Assembly: GCA_002423465.1 (NCBI GenBank)
Contig: DIWG01000023.1
Span: 1-36,136 of the forward strand
Direction of reading: 5' to 3'
From: Syntrophaceae bacterium UBA6112
Lineage (GTDB): Bacteria > Desulfobacterota > Syntrophia > Syntrophales > UBA5619
DNA length: 36,136 nucleotides
Both the position numbers and the translations under genes were made by a program. Within the stretch, counting starts at the first letter, position 1; each line of letters opens with the position of its first letter. A model generated the notes under the pieces. The model saw nothing but the letters and a program-made list of their open reading frames with translations, had not been told where the DNA came from and did not search any database. Positions 15,752 to 24,504 of the stretch are shown in pieces.

Positions 15752-16537
15752 ATGGACAGGCAAGTTTACAGGGCTGCTTTTCTTTTGGGCGGAATTCTCC
15801 TCATCCTTTCGGCCGGAGGGTGCGGCCGTCCTGCCGTTCGATCTGCCGCCCCGCCTCCTTTCCTTCCGGCGAAGGCCGTCGTGGGGAAAGCGCTTCCCCG
15901 ACTGGGCTACACCATCCAGGCCGGCGCCTTTACCAACGCGGAAAATGCCGTTCGCCTGACCCGCTCCCTGCAGGAGAAAGGCCTGGAAGCCACCTATTTT
16001 GTTGCCCGTCGGGGGCTCTACAAGGTCCGCTTCGGCAACTTTACGACGAAGGAACTGGCCCGCACCCGTGCCGATGAACTGCGGAACACGGGAATGATTA
16101 ATGAATTTTACGTCGTCAGCCCCGAGGAGTATGCGGCTGCAAAAAGAGAAGCGCTGGGTGAGGCATACCTCCGTGATGAGTTGGTCCGGACCGCCCGGAG
16201 CTTTCTCGGGGTTCCCTACCTCTGGGGCGGCGTCTCGGTTGAAACCGGTTTCGACTGCAGCGGATTGACGATGACCGTCTATCAGTTGAACGGGTTCGAT
16301 CTCCCTCGGACATCCAGGGATCAGTTCAAGGCGGGGACACCCGTGGACCGCTCCTCCCTAAGGAAGGGGGATCTTCTTTTTTTTACCGGCGTAGGGGAAA
16401 AGATTTCGCATGTCGGCGTCTATGCCGGGAATGATCTGTTCATCCACGCGCCCGGAAGGGGGAAGAAAATCCGCACGGACTCGATCACGAAGGACTATTT
16501 CAGCCGGACTTTCGTCGGGGCACGATCGTACCTGTAA
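15752..16537 (+). CDS. SPOR-NlpC/P60 lipoprotein, predicted cell-wall endopeptidase
   Basis: A 261-residue exported lipoprotein. A signal peptide ends in the lipobox L-S-A-G-G-C with Cys24. A SPOR domain follows (about 52-125, YTIQAGAFTNAENA and YKVRFGNF), which binds glycan strands stripped of stem peptides at the division site. The C-terminal NlpC/P60 domain (about 140-260) has the catalytic Cys169 in GFDCSGL, His220 in KISHVGVY and His232 in LFIHAPGRG. It should cut peptide bonds in peptidoglycan, probably the D-Glu-diaminopimelate bond as in Spr/NlpC relatives. Ribosome site before ATG 15752 is poor (GGCGGG). The next gene downstream, in the same direction, is also a lipoprotein. Confidence 0.92.
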   Translation: MDRQVYRAAFLLGGILLILSAGGCGRPAVRSAAPPPFLPAKAVVGKALPRLGYTIQAGAFTNAENAVRLTRSLQEKGLEATYFVARRGLYKVRFGNFTTKELARTRADELRNTGMINEFYVVSPEEYAAAKREALGEAYLRDELVRTARSFLGVPYLWGGVSVETGFDCSGLTMTVYQLNGFDLPRTSRDQFKAGTPVDRSSLRKGDLLFFTGVGEKISHVGVYAGNDLFIHAPGRGKKIRTDSITKDYFSRTFVGARSYL

Positions 16538-16723
16538 TTTTCCGCAATTATTTATTCCAGATGCAGGTTGATAAATGCCCTCTTTTTTAGTATGTCCTTC
16601 GCTGCGTGATGACGAGGTTTTGGAAATGGTCTTTCCCGGGATCAAAAATAATTTCCTGTCGTTCTTCCCAAAGATGCATTTCCATTGTCTTCGATCTTCC
16701 ATGAGCTGTGATACCGAGGGGTT

Positions 16724-19246
16724 ATGCCTTTCCAGATCTGCCTGACGATCCTGATCTGCCTTATACTGGGCATTTCCGGCTGCATGAAGACGGTGACGCC
16801 GAAGCCGCCCGTAGCGCCGCCGGCAGAACCGCCGAAGGTCGAACTTAAAGAATTTCATGATGAGGAAATTCCCGCTGAATATCTTGATCGGTTGCGAGAC
16901 GTTCGCGGGCCCACCGATGAGGCCGTTTCGCTGATCTTTTTAACCGTTGCCGACCACTTCGCAGCACGGGGGGAAGTGGACAGAGCCCTCCATTTTCTGG
17001 ACAAGGCCGCCGACGGGTTTGTTATGGGAAAGAACCGAAGCGGCGAGGCGACGGCGTGGAGCAGAAAGATTATTCTCCTGTCAAATATGGACCGGGAGAC
17101 GGAGGCTCTTGACCTCATCCGGGAGGCCGGAAAAAAATGGAACGCGCCGCCGCTGAAGGCCTTTCCCGGATATTTCGAAGGCCATCGCGCCCTCCTGCGG
17201 GGGGATTTTTCACGCGCCATAGCACTGCTGAACCGGGCGCTCAGCGATAACCCTTCATCCCGTGAGGATCCTTACCTCCTGATGCTGAGACGGGATACGG
17301 AACTGGACGCAGGAATTGCCGGGATTGCAAGCGATTGCGTTCCCGGGTTGCTGGCGACCTACGGTCAGACCGGGATGAAGATAACCGGGTCGGACAGCGG
17401 CGGTGAAACCCATCTCCGGAATGCGCTGGCCCTGAATCGTGAGCTCCGTCGGACGAAGCTCGAATCGCTCCTCCCCGCAGCCGATTTCCAGAAGCCCGAG
17501 GCCGAGGCGCACAACTTTCTGGGGCTGGGAAAGGGGATGCGGGGGGAGGGGGCAGCGGCGCTCCCGCATCTTGTCCATGCGGGGAAGTTGTCGCGGACGG
17601 CCGGTTTCCCGGCGGGAGAGATCCGCAGCCTTCTCTTCCTCGGAGAACTCGGTCTCCGCCCGGGGGAATATGGAGCCGAAGGCCGTCAGGCGGCCGAGTT
17701 GCTTCGGGAAAGGGCGGATCGCAGGGGTGCATCGCCCTATCGCTTCTGGTCGAGGTTTCTCCTGGCCCGATATGAAAAAAAAGCGGGGCGGAACCGGGAT
17801 GCGATCCGATTTCTCCAGGAAGCGGTCGGAATCATCGAGGCTCAGCGATCCGGGTTGAAGACAGAGATGTTCGACGAGGTTTATAGACGCCAGAGACGGG
17901 CGGCCTATGAATCCCTCGTTGATCTTCTGGCCGGAGAAGGGATGGCCGCCGAAGCCCTGAGGGCGGCAGAGGCAGCCAAGGCAATCACGACCGCGGATCT
18001 TTTGGCCGGGCAGGAGATAATTGGGAGGACATCGGTCGAGCGGGAGCTCCTGCGGCGGGAAATCGCTCTCGGCGAAGAGATCCGGGGTCTTCAGCGACGC
18101 ATCCTGCAGATCTCCGGGGAGGCGACGGCAGACGAATTTCTGAAACGGCTGAAACAGGTCGAAGCGTCCTATCGCGATCTGCTCGACCGAATCGCGGCAA
18201 CGGATGAAAGGCTTTTCTCGCTGATTGCCGTGCGCGGCGTCGATCCGGTCGCCCTTCAGCGCCTCCTCGACGAGAATACAACCCTCTTCAATTACTTCGC
18301 GACGGCGGGCGGTCTATATGTATGGGCCATTCACCGGGGACTGGTTCATCTGGAACGGATTGAACTGTCGCGGGAGGAATTGCGATCATTTGTTCTCTCC
18401 TTTCTTGCGGCGATTCGCGACAAGAACGAAAGAAGGACGAAAACCCTCTCCCGCAGAGCCTACAATCTGTTGCTCAAACCGATCATCCCTTTTATCTCCG
18501 GGGACAGAATCGGTTTTATCCCCGACGACGCGCTGGTTTATCTTCCCTTCGCGGCCATGAATTACCGTGGAAAGTTCCTCGCGGAAGGCTTTACCATCTT
18601 TCATCTTCCCGAGGCCGCTCTGCTCGGCAGGGTTATCGATCAAAAAAGTTCCCAAGGGATGCGTATACTGGCTGTGGGAGATCCCGATCTGGAAAACAAG
18701 GCGCTGGATCTTCGGCATGCCGTGCAGGAGGTCGACCGGATCCGGAAACGGATCAGAGGCGCAAAAGTTCTGCTCCGCGAACAGGCATCGGAAGCGAAGG
18801 TTGAAGAGATGGCGGTCGGTTACGACCTCCTCCATTTTGCCGTCCGGGGGCAGTTTTTTCCGACAGATATCTTGAATTCAGGCCTTTTGTTGACCCCGGG
18901 CGCCGGAAAGGACGGCCTTCTGACCGTCCGTGAGATCTTCGGCCTCCGGTTTCAAGGAAGGGCCGTGGTTTTAAGCGGATGTGATCCGGTGCCGGAAAAG
19001 GATCCGGAGGGTCGAGGCCTGACTACACTGCAACAGGCCTTTCTTCATGCGGGCAGCCCGTCGGTGGTTTCGACACTCTGGTTCAGCGACGACAAGGCGG
19101 TTGCACACCTTCTGGATCTTTTTTACCGCCAACTGGGGAAAAAGGAACCCCTCGCCGATGCGCTGCGGGAGGCGCAACTTTATCTGCTTCGTGAGGGTTA
19201 TCCTCCCTATGTCTGGGCCGCTTTCGTCCTGACCGGGCGATACTGA
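16724..19246 (+). CDS. TPR-CHAT lipoprotein with degenerate catalytic His
   Basis: An 840-residue predicted lipoprotein: a hydrophobic N-terminus ends in L-G-I-S-G-C (Cys20), followed by a Pro-rich linker. Residues about 60-440 are helical with TPR-like repeats, then a coiled coil (about 430-500). A CHAT (caspase-HetF-associated) domain fills about 510-840, ending in the typical YPPYVWAAFVLTGRY. In active CHAT proteases the catalytic pair is His in an xHG motif and Cys in an LSxC motif. Here the Cys is kept (Cys753, VVLSGCDPV), but the His position reads LLHFAVRG, with Arg708 before Gly. The domain is therefore likely inactive or altered. GAGGGG precedes ATG 16724 closely. Its place after the NlpC/P60 lipoprotein suggests an envelope role, which is inference. 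Confidence 0.88.
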   Translation: MPFQICLTILICLILGISGCMKTVTPKPPVAPPAEPPKVELKEFHDEEIPAEYLDRLRDVRGPTDEAVSLIFLTVADHFAARGEVDRALHFLDKAADGFVMGKNRSGEATAWSRKIILLSNMDRETEALDLIREAGKKWNAPPLKAFPGYFEGHRALLRGDFSRAIALLNRALSDNPSSREDPYLLMLRRDTELDAGIAGIASDCVPGLLATYGQTGMKITGSDSGGETHLRNALALNRELRRTKLESLLPAADFQKPEAEAHNFLGLGKGMRGEGAAALPHLVHAGKLSRTAGFPAGEIRSLLFLGELGLRPGEYGAEGRQAAELLRERADRRGASPYRFWSRFLLARYEKKAGRNRDAIRFLQEAVGIIEAQRSGLKTEMFDEVYRRQRRAAYESLVDLLAGEGMAAEALRAAEAAKAITTADLLAGQEIIGRTSVERELLRREIALGEEIRGLQRRILQISGEATADEFLKRLKQVEASYRDLLDRIAATDERLFSLIAVRGVDPVALQRLLDENTTLFNYFATAGGLYVWAIHRGLVHLERIELSREELRSFVLSFLAAIRDKNERRTKTLSRRAYNLLLKPIIPFISGDRIGFIPDDALVYLPFAAMNYRGKFLAEGFTIFHLPEAALLGRVIDQKSSQGMRILAVGDPDLENKALDLRHAVQEVDRIRKRIRGAKVLLREQASEAKVEEMAVGYDLLHFAVRGQFFPTDILNSGLLLTPGAGKDGLLTVREIFGLRFQGRAVVLSGCDPVPEKDPEGRGLTTLQQAFLHAGSPSVVSTLWFSDDKAVAHLLDLFYRQLGKKEPLADALREAQLYLLREGYPPYVWAAFVLTGRY

Positions 19247-19419
19247 TTGCGGCTTCGAATAAAGCATCCATGCTTTCGCGGGGGCAGGCTCCATAACGGT
19301 CATGCGGGGTTTGTCGAAGCATTCGCGCTAAGCATTTGAGATTTATTGCGAAGTCACATTGATATAACGAATATTGAAACCCTGCCGGCCGCCGGGCCGG
19401 CTTTCGAGAAAGGAGCGTC

Positions 19420-20475
19420 ATGGATAGCGAAAACTTACTGGTTACCGGGGGGTGCGGTTTTATCGGAAGCAACTTCATCCGCCATCTGCTTGCACAAGAG
19501 CACTTCCGGGGGAGGATCATCAATGCGGACAGTCTGACCTATGCCGGGAATCCCGACAATCTGACCGGCGTTGCGGAAGCGTATCTGGGGCGTTATGTTT
19601 TTGAAAAGAAGGACATATGCGATATGACCGCGCTCAAGGACCTCTTCACCCGGCATGGGATTGACGCCATCTGCCATTTTGCCGCCGAGTCCCATGTGGA
19701 CCGTTCCATCAAACGGCCGGACAGCTTCATTCAGACCAATATCATCGGGACGTTCAATCTCCTCGAAGCGGCAAGGGCCGCCGGCAGCCGCTTCCGGCTT
19801 TTCCATCACATCAGCACCGACGAGGTGTACGGCAGCCTCGGCCGAGAGGGGTATTTCACCGAGGAGACGCCCTACCGTCCGAACAGTCCTTACTCCGCGT
19901 CCAAAGCCTCATCGGATCATCTCGTTCGGGCCTATCACGAAACCTATGGCCTGCCGACCACGATTTCCAACTGTTCGAACAACTACGGTCCCTATCAGTT
20001 CCCCGAAAAATTAATCCCGCTGATTGTCCTCAATGCCCTTGAGGGAAAACCGCTCCCTGTGTACGGGGACGGAAAAAATGTGCGGGACTGGCTATACGTG
20101 ACGGACCATTGCGAGGCGATCCGGACGATCATGGAGAAGGGACGGCGCGGGGAGACCTACAATATCGGCGGCCATGCGGAGATGGAAAATATCGCCATCG
20201 TGGAGATGATCTGCGATCTCGTCGATGAGCTGGCGCCGGCGGCAGGATCCCGGCGGCGGCTGATCACATTCGTGAAGGACCGGCCCGGTCACGACCGGCG
20301 GTATGCGATTGATTTCTCCAAGTTGAACGGGGAACTGGATTGGTCTCCCGCGGAATCCTTCGCCTCGGGTCTCCGGAAGACCGTCCGCTGGTATTTCGAA
20401 AACAGCGCCTGGAGCGAGCGGATCCGAAGCGGCGCATATCAGTCCTGGATCCGGGAACAGTACGGCGAAGGGTAG
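19420..20475 (+). CDS. rfbB: dTDP-glucose 4,6-dehydratase
   Basis: A 351-residue extended short-chain dehydrogenase. It has the NAD-binding GGCGFIGSNF (residues 10-19), the catalytic T-D-E (Thr133-Asp134-Glu135 in HISTDEVYGS) and Tyr158-x-x-x-Lys162 (SPYSASKAS). NNYGPYQFPEKLIP, RDWLYVTDHC and RPGHDRRYAID are RmlB signatures. It converts dTDP-glucose to dTDP-4-keto-6-deoxyglucose, the branch point for rhamnose and other deoxysugars of O-antigen or glycans. AAAGGAG precedes ATG 19420. No rfbA, rfbC or rfbD lies beside it, so the partner enzymes must be elsewhere. The gene converges with the minus-strand HD-GYP gene. Confidence 0.95.
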   Translation: MDSENLLVTGGCGFIGSNFIRHLLAQEHFRGRIINADSLTYAGNPDNLTGVAEAYLGRYVFEKKDICDMTALKDLFTRHGIDAICHFAAESHVDRSIKRPDSFIQTNIIGTFNLLEAARAAGSRFRLFHHISTDEVYGSLGREGYFTEETPYRPNSPYSASKASSDHLVRAYHETYGLPTTISNCSNNYGPYQFPEKLIPLIVLNALEGKPLPVYGDGKNVRDWLYVTDHCEAIRTIMEKGRRGETYNIGGHAEMENIAIVEMICDLVDELAPAAGSRRRLITFVKDRPGHDRRYAIDFSKLNGELDWSPAESFASGLRKTVRWYFENSAWSERIRSGAYQSWIREQYGEG

Positions 20476-20564
20476 GAAGTCCTTAACGCACATGGATGCA
20501 AGCCTGATTGCAGAAACGGTAAGGGAGTTAATTTGGAAGCAGAACCTTGTCGGTATCTGCCGGA

Positions 20565-22949
20565 TCAATTCGAGACGACGTCTTTGAAATGAAATCGATT
20601 TGTCGAAAACAAAGAGATGCAGGCATCAGCCACTTCTGCGTCATAGATGACACCCCGGCCGATACGAATTTCGTTTAACGCCTTTTCTATACCCAGTGCG
20701 GGGCGATAGGGGCGATGGCTTGCCATCGCTTCAACCACATCAGCTACGGTGATGATACGTGCCTCCAGGATGATCTGATCCCCGGAAATCATCAACGGAT
20801 AACCTGAACCGTCCATTTTCTCATGGTGCTGGTACACAATCTGGGCGATTGGCGCCGGAAAGTCGACCTTGTTTAAGATGCCGTACCCCGTTTCGGGGTG
20901 AGTTTTGATCAGAGAAAACTCAATGGCATTCAATGCGCCCGGCCTGCTCAGGATTTCTGCAGGGACGTTGATTTTACCGATGTCATGGATGAGCCCCGCC
21001 ATATGGATCATTTTGACACGATCCTCATGCAGCCCCATCTCACGGGCAATGGCCGAGGCGAGGTCGGCGACTCTCCACTGATGACCGGCTGTATAGGGAT
21101 CGCGGGATTCTACAATCAGCGAAATGACGCTGATTGTGCCGGACAAGGCCATCTCAAGTTTTTCATAGCTTTTTTTCAATTCGACTTCGGAGCGTCTCAG
21201 ATCGGTCACGTCTGTGAAAATACCGACCAGACTGTCGACATGGCCGTTTTCAGCAATGTTTGGAGCACAATTGAAGGAGAAGTTACGTTCGACCCCGGAA
21301 CGGCTCATGAGGGTCAGCAAAATATCCATTTGTGTTTCTTTATGCTCTCTAAGATTTCGCAATATCTCGACAACGGAGTGTGAATCGTGTTCCTGCACAA
21401 ACTCGGTGAAATATTTCCCGACGACTTCCTCTTGTTTATGACCTAAAATCTTCTCCCACACCGGATTTACATAGGTAAAAATCCCTTCCGTATCCAGGGT
21501 GAAAATAATATCCGGCGCACTTTCCGTCAGGATCCGGAATCGCTTTTCCCGCTCCTGGAGTTTCTCGTAAATGCGGGCATTGTTGATGCTGATCCCGATC
21601 TGGGAAGCAATGCCCATGAGTAGGCTGATATCGGTCTCGTTCAGGGTGCGATCGGAACGTAGATTGTCAACGGCCAGTACTCCCTCGGATCTGCCTTCGT
21701 AGGTTATGGGAACGCAGATGAAGGAACGGGTGCCCATCCTTTTGGTGAATTCAATGCTTCGCGGAGACAAATTTTTTGCAATTTCGCTGACGTCATTGAT
21801 CAGAAGAGGCGTCTGCTTCCGGAAAGAGACGACGAAGGCCCCTCGGGAGTCGGGGTTATCGAGATGGAATTCAATATTTTTCAGATAGTCCCGTTCTTCC
21901 GGATTATATCCGTAACCGGTCGTGTAGACCAGGTGTGTCCTTTCCCGATTTGCCAGCATGATCATGCCTCGGTCGAAATCGAGACGTTTCTCCAGTGCTT
22001 CCATGATGGATACGAGCAACTTGTTAATATCAAGGATCATGGAGGTGGCTTGTCCGATCTCCTGGATGAGGCGGGTGTTGTTGTAACTGACGTTGATCTG
22101 ATCGATAAGGCGGTCAGCGGCATCCCCCTGGTTGTGGATTTTAACGAGCAATTCTCTCTTTTCCCGATGTTCGGCGTAGAGTGTAGTTCCAAGCATCATA
22201 AGGATACAGGATAAAACCAAGGCATCCCAGTAAACGGGTGGAACAAAACTCAAGGATAGGATACAAACGAAGAAACCGACGATAAAAGAATAATTTCGGA
22301 TCAATTTCCAAAAAAAGGCAGGTGTTTTATCCCAGGTGATGATGTACAAACAACAGCTTCCACCCTTATGGAGACAGACCGGATGTTCTATATTGGCAAA
22401 TTTCCCCGAGAAAAGCTTCGCCAAAGCTTCCAGGGAACCTATCCTGTTAAGACACTGAAAGGGCTTTTCAATCACATTGGGCAGCAACGTTATTTTCGCC
22501 TCAATCTTGTTTGTCCCGATGGGTTTGGTTGTTACTCTAGTTGCGCGAGTGAATCTTGAACTAATTTTTTCTATTACGGCATACAACGTGACCGGGTTGA
22601 TAAATCCCAGGACGTATTGTCTCACGGCTCCGGAGGCTTGGGAAGTTACGGAATAGCGCCCCACTTCTCTTGCTATGTTCGGATTGTCTAACCTTTTTGC
22701 AAGCATTTCGTGAAAAAGATCCACCTGTTTCTGTGTAAGCCAGTGACCTTCATCATCCAACTGATAAAATTTAATGTTAGCATACTCCAGAAGAGAGGAG
22801 ATATCTATATCAGGAAAGTTGACTCTCATATACTCAACGTAGTTTCTGATGATACGGCTGTTATAGAGAGGGGTGTCGTCCGTTATATTTTCGGACAGCC
22901 TTTTCTGGGCGAAAGGATGTGTATTTGGGTCGCTGCTTTGTTTTTCCAT
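20565..22949 (-). CDS. Membrane sensor GAF-PAS-HD-GYP protein, predicted c-di-GMP phosphodiesterase
   Basis: A 794-residue protein. Residues about 25-207 form a sensor domain that begins PLYNSRIIRNYVEY and ends with a Cys-rich stretch (Cys166, Cys192, Cys199, Cys200; pattern EHPVCLHKGGSCCLYIITW). I know this N-terminus from many deltaproteobacterial kinases and cyclases, and its end resembles V4R-type ligand domains. Two membrane helices (about 220-258) follow, then GAF (about 300-465), PAS (about 480-600, FRILTESAPDIIFTLD) and HD-GYP (about 615-785) with HDIGK and HQHHEKMDGSGYP intact, so c-di-GMP hydrolysis is expected. GGTGAT precedes ATG 22949. It is the last gene of the minus-strand cluster, 136 bases behind the radical SAM gene. 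A promoter of its own cannot be excluded. Confidence 0.92.
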   Translation of the reverse strand: MEKQSSDPNTHPFAQKRLSENITDDTPLYNSRIIRNYVEYMRVNFPDIDISSLLEYANIKFYQLDDEGHWLTQKQVDLFHEMLAKRLDNPNIAREVGRYSVTSQASGAVRQYVLGFINPVTLYAVIEKISSRFTRATRVTTKPIGTNKIEAKITLLPNVIEKPFQCLNRIGSLEALAKLFSGKFANIEHPVCLHKGGSCCLYIITWDKTPAFFWKLIRNYSFIVGFFVCILSLSFVPPVYWDALVLSCILMMLGTTLYAEHREKRELLVKIHNQGDAADRLIDQINVSYNNTRLIQEIGQATSMILDINKLLVSIMEALEKRLDFDRGMIMLANRERTHLVYTTGYGYNPEERDYLKNIEFHLDNPDSRGAFVVSFRKQTPLLINDVSEIAKNLSPRSIEFTKRMGTRSFICVPITYEGRSEGVLAVDNLRSDRTLNETDISLLMGIASQIGISINNARIYEKLQEREKRFRILTESAPDIIFTLDTEGIFTYVNPVWEKILGHKQEEVVGKYFTEFVQEHDSHSVVEILRNLREHKETQMDILLTLMSRSGVERNFSFNCAPNIAENGHVDSLVGIFTDVTDLRRSEVELKKSYEKLEMALSGTISVISLIVESRDPYTAGHQWRVADLASAIAREMGLHEDRVKMIHMAGLIHDIGKINVPAEILSRPGALNAIEFSLIKTHPETGYGILNKVDFPAPIAQIVYQHHEKMDGSGYPLMISGDQIILEARIITVADVVEAMASHRPYRPALGIEKALNEIRIGRGVIYDAEVADACISLFSTNRFHFKDVVSN

Positions 22950-23085
22950 TAGATCATCACCATATTATTATTGCCCATGATTCGTCTTCGTCTTGTAAAG
23001 GCTACAATGTTTTTCAAAAGAAACTCAAGTCGTTTCTTTATTCCTTGTCAGATAAATTGGATCCAAAGTCATGCAAAAGGCTGAA

Positions 23086-24417
23086 TCATTTATAATAATG
23101 AGAACTTTGCCAACTTTTTTTTAAAGCCTGATTTAATTTGTATATGGCATAGATGTTAGCCGGATCTTTAACATGACGTGCTGAATTTAACAGGCGGTAT
23201 TGGTAAAAGGGAAAAGAGTATATTTTATTCTTGATGTAGTTGTTGCCCGCATAGATGGTACTTTCTTCAACTTTTTGCGATCGGTGAACAACGTAAGAAA
23301 AACGATATTTATCCCATTCTTTGGGAAAATCCCGATAAATCAATCTCTCTTCTTTCTGCATTTGGTCCATCAATTCGGTGCCGGGAAGGGGCGTCAATAT
23401 GCTAAACTGAACAATGTCGATACCGGAACTGACCAGGAAGTCGGCTAATTTTTTATAGTATTCCATGGACTCATAATCGTTTCCGATGACGAATGATCCC
23501 AATACCCCGATCCCATATTTATGGAATTTATCCACCACCTTTTTATAATTATCTACTCCGATTTTCAGGTTAATTCCTTTCCCCATCTCTTGGAGCGTTT
23601 TCGTGTTGAGTGTCTCAAAGCCGATAAACACAAACATACAGCCGGCCTGGCCGGCCAACTTGATAACATTCTCATCATCGGCTGCATTAATGGATGTCTG
23701 CATCCACCACTTCTTGGATAAACCACGATCAAGCATGCCCTTGAATATTTTTACAGCCCTATTTCTGCTTTCCGGACTATGACCGATCAGGTTGTCATCG
23801 ACAAAGGCTATATACTTACCTTTTATTTCTTCCAACTCGTCGAGCACATCTGTAGCTCTTCGTTGGCGGTACTTTTGACCAAGGTATCTTGACACTGAAC
23901 AGAAATTGCAGTTGAAAGGACAGCCGCGAGAAGTCTGGACCGAGGTCCAGAAATAGTCTGGATGCAGTAGGTTGCGCCGGGGGATGATTTTGGTTTGGGA
24001 AAGATCGATTCGCGGGCCATTGTATCTTGGCAACAGGCTGTTGTTTTCGAAATCTTCGATGACTTGTTTCCAGATTCCTTCCCCTTCGCCTATTACCACC
24101 GTATCGACATACTGCAAGGCCTCATCGGGAAGCATTGAGCTATGGATTCCCCCCATAACCACCTTTATCTTTTTCACCCGGTACATCTGTGCAATTTCAT
24201 AGGCCCTGTTGATATTGCTTGTAAAGGCCGTGATGCCTACCAGATCTGCATCTTCGAATTCAAAGATATTTATATTCTCATCTGCTATTTTGACTTCCCA
24301 GTGAGATGGTGTGACTGCAGCAATATAGGCCAGGTTCAGGGGTTGAAACGTAGATACTTTGCTTAATAAATAACCGCTTCTTCGACCAACGGGATTAATC
24401 AACAAAAGTTTTTTCAT
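23086..24417 (-). CDS. B12-binding-type radical SAM protein
   Basis: A 443-residue radical SAM enzyme of the cobalamin-binding class. Residues about 1-125 have the Rossmann-like B12-binding fold (KLLLINPVG, ADLVGITAFTSNINRAYEIA, KVVMGGIHSSMLPDEAL, VIGEGEG). The Asp-x-His-x-x-Gly motif for His-on cobalamin is not seen, as is usual in this class. The 4Fe-4S cluster motif is Cys166-x3-Cys170-x2-Cys173 in SRGCPFNCNFC; AFVDDNL, GFETLN and LTPLPGTELMDQM complete the barrel. Members include methyltransferases and ring- or C-C-bond-forming enzymes on lipids, cofactors and natural products, so the reaction is unknown. CAGGAG lies before ATG 24417. It follows the enolase-hydrolase fusion by 87 bases in one direction, which suggests a shared pathway. 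Confidence 0.9.
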   Translation of the reverse strand: MKKLLLINPVGRRSGYLLSKVSTFQPLNLAYIAAVTPSHWEVKIADENINIFEFEDADLVGITAFTSNINRAYEIAQMYRVKKIKVVMGGIHSSMLPDEALQYVDTVVIGEGEGIWKQVIEDFENNSLLPRYNGPRIDLSQTKIIPRRNLLHPDYFWTSVQTSRGCPFNCNFCSVSRYLGQKYRQRRATDVLDELEEIKGKYIAFVDDNLIGHSPESRNRAVKIFKGMLDRGLSKKWWMQTSINAADDENVIKLAGQAGCMFVFIGFETLNTKTLQEMGKGINLKIGVDNYKKVVDKFHKYGIGVLGSFVIGNDYESMEYYKKLADFLVSSGIDIVQFSILTPLPGTELMDQMQKEERLIYRDFPKEWDKYRFSYVVHRSQKVEESTIYAGNNYIKNKIYSFPFYQYRLLNSARHVKDPANIYAIYKLNQALKKSWQSSHYYK

Positions 24418-24504
24418 GGGGTATTGACTCCTGATTGATAAGTGGGTTTCTCACGGCCTCAGGATGCTGAGTGGTCAAATTTTGTCTATGGACAGGGTAT
24501 AGAA

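Noticed and set aside
16724..19246. CHAT protein as an abortive-infection or gasdermin-type defence protease
   Set aside because: It is a predicted lipoprotein, lacks the catalytic His, and has no gasdermin, CRISPR or sensor partner nearby.
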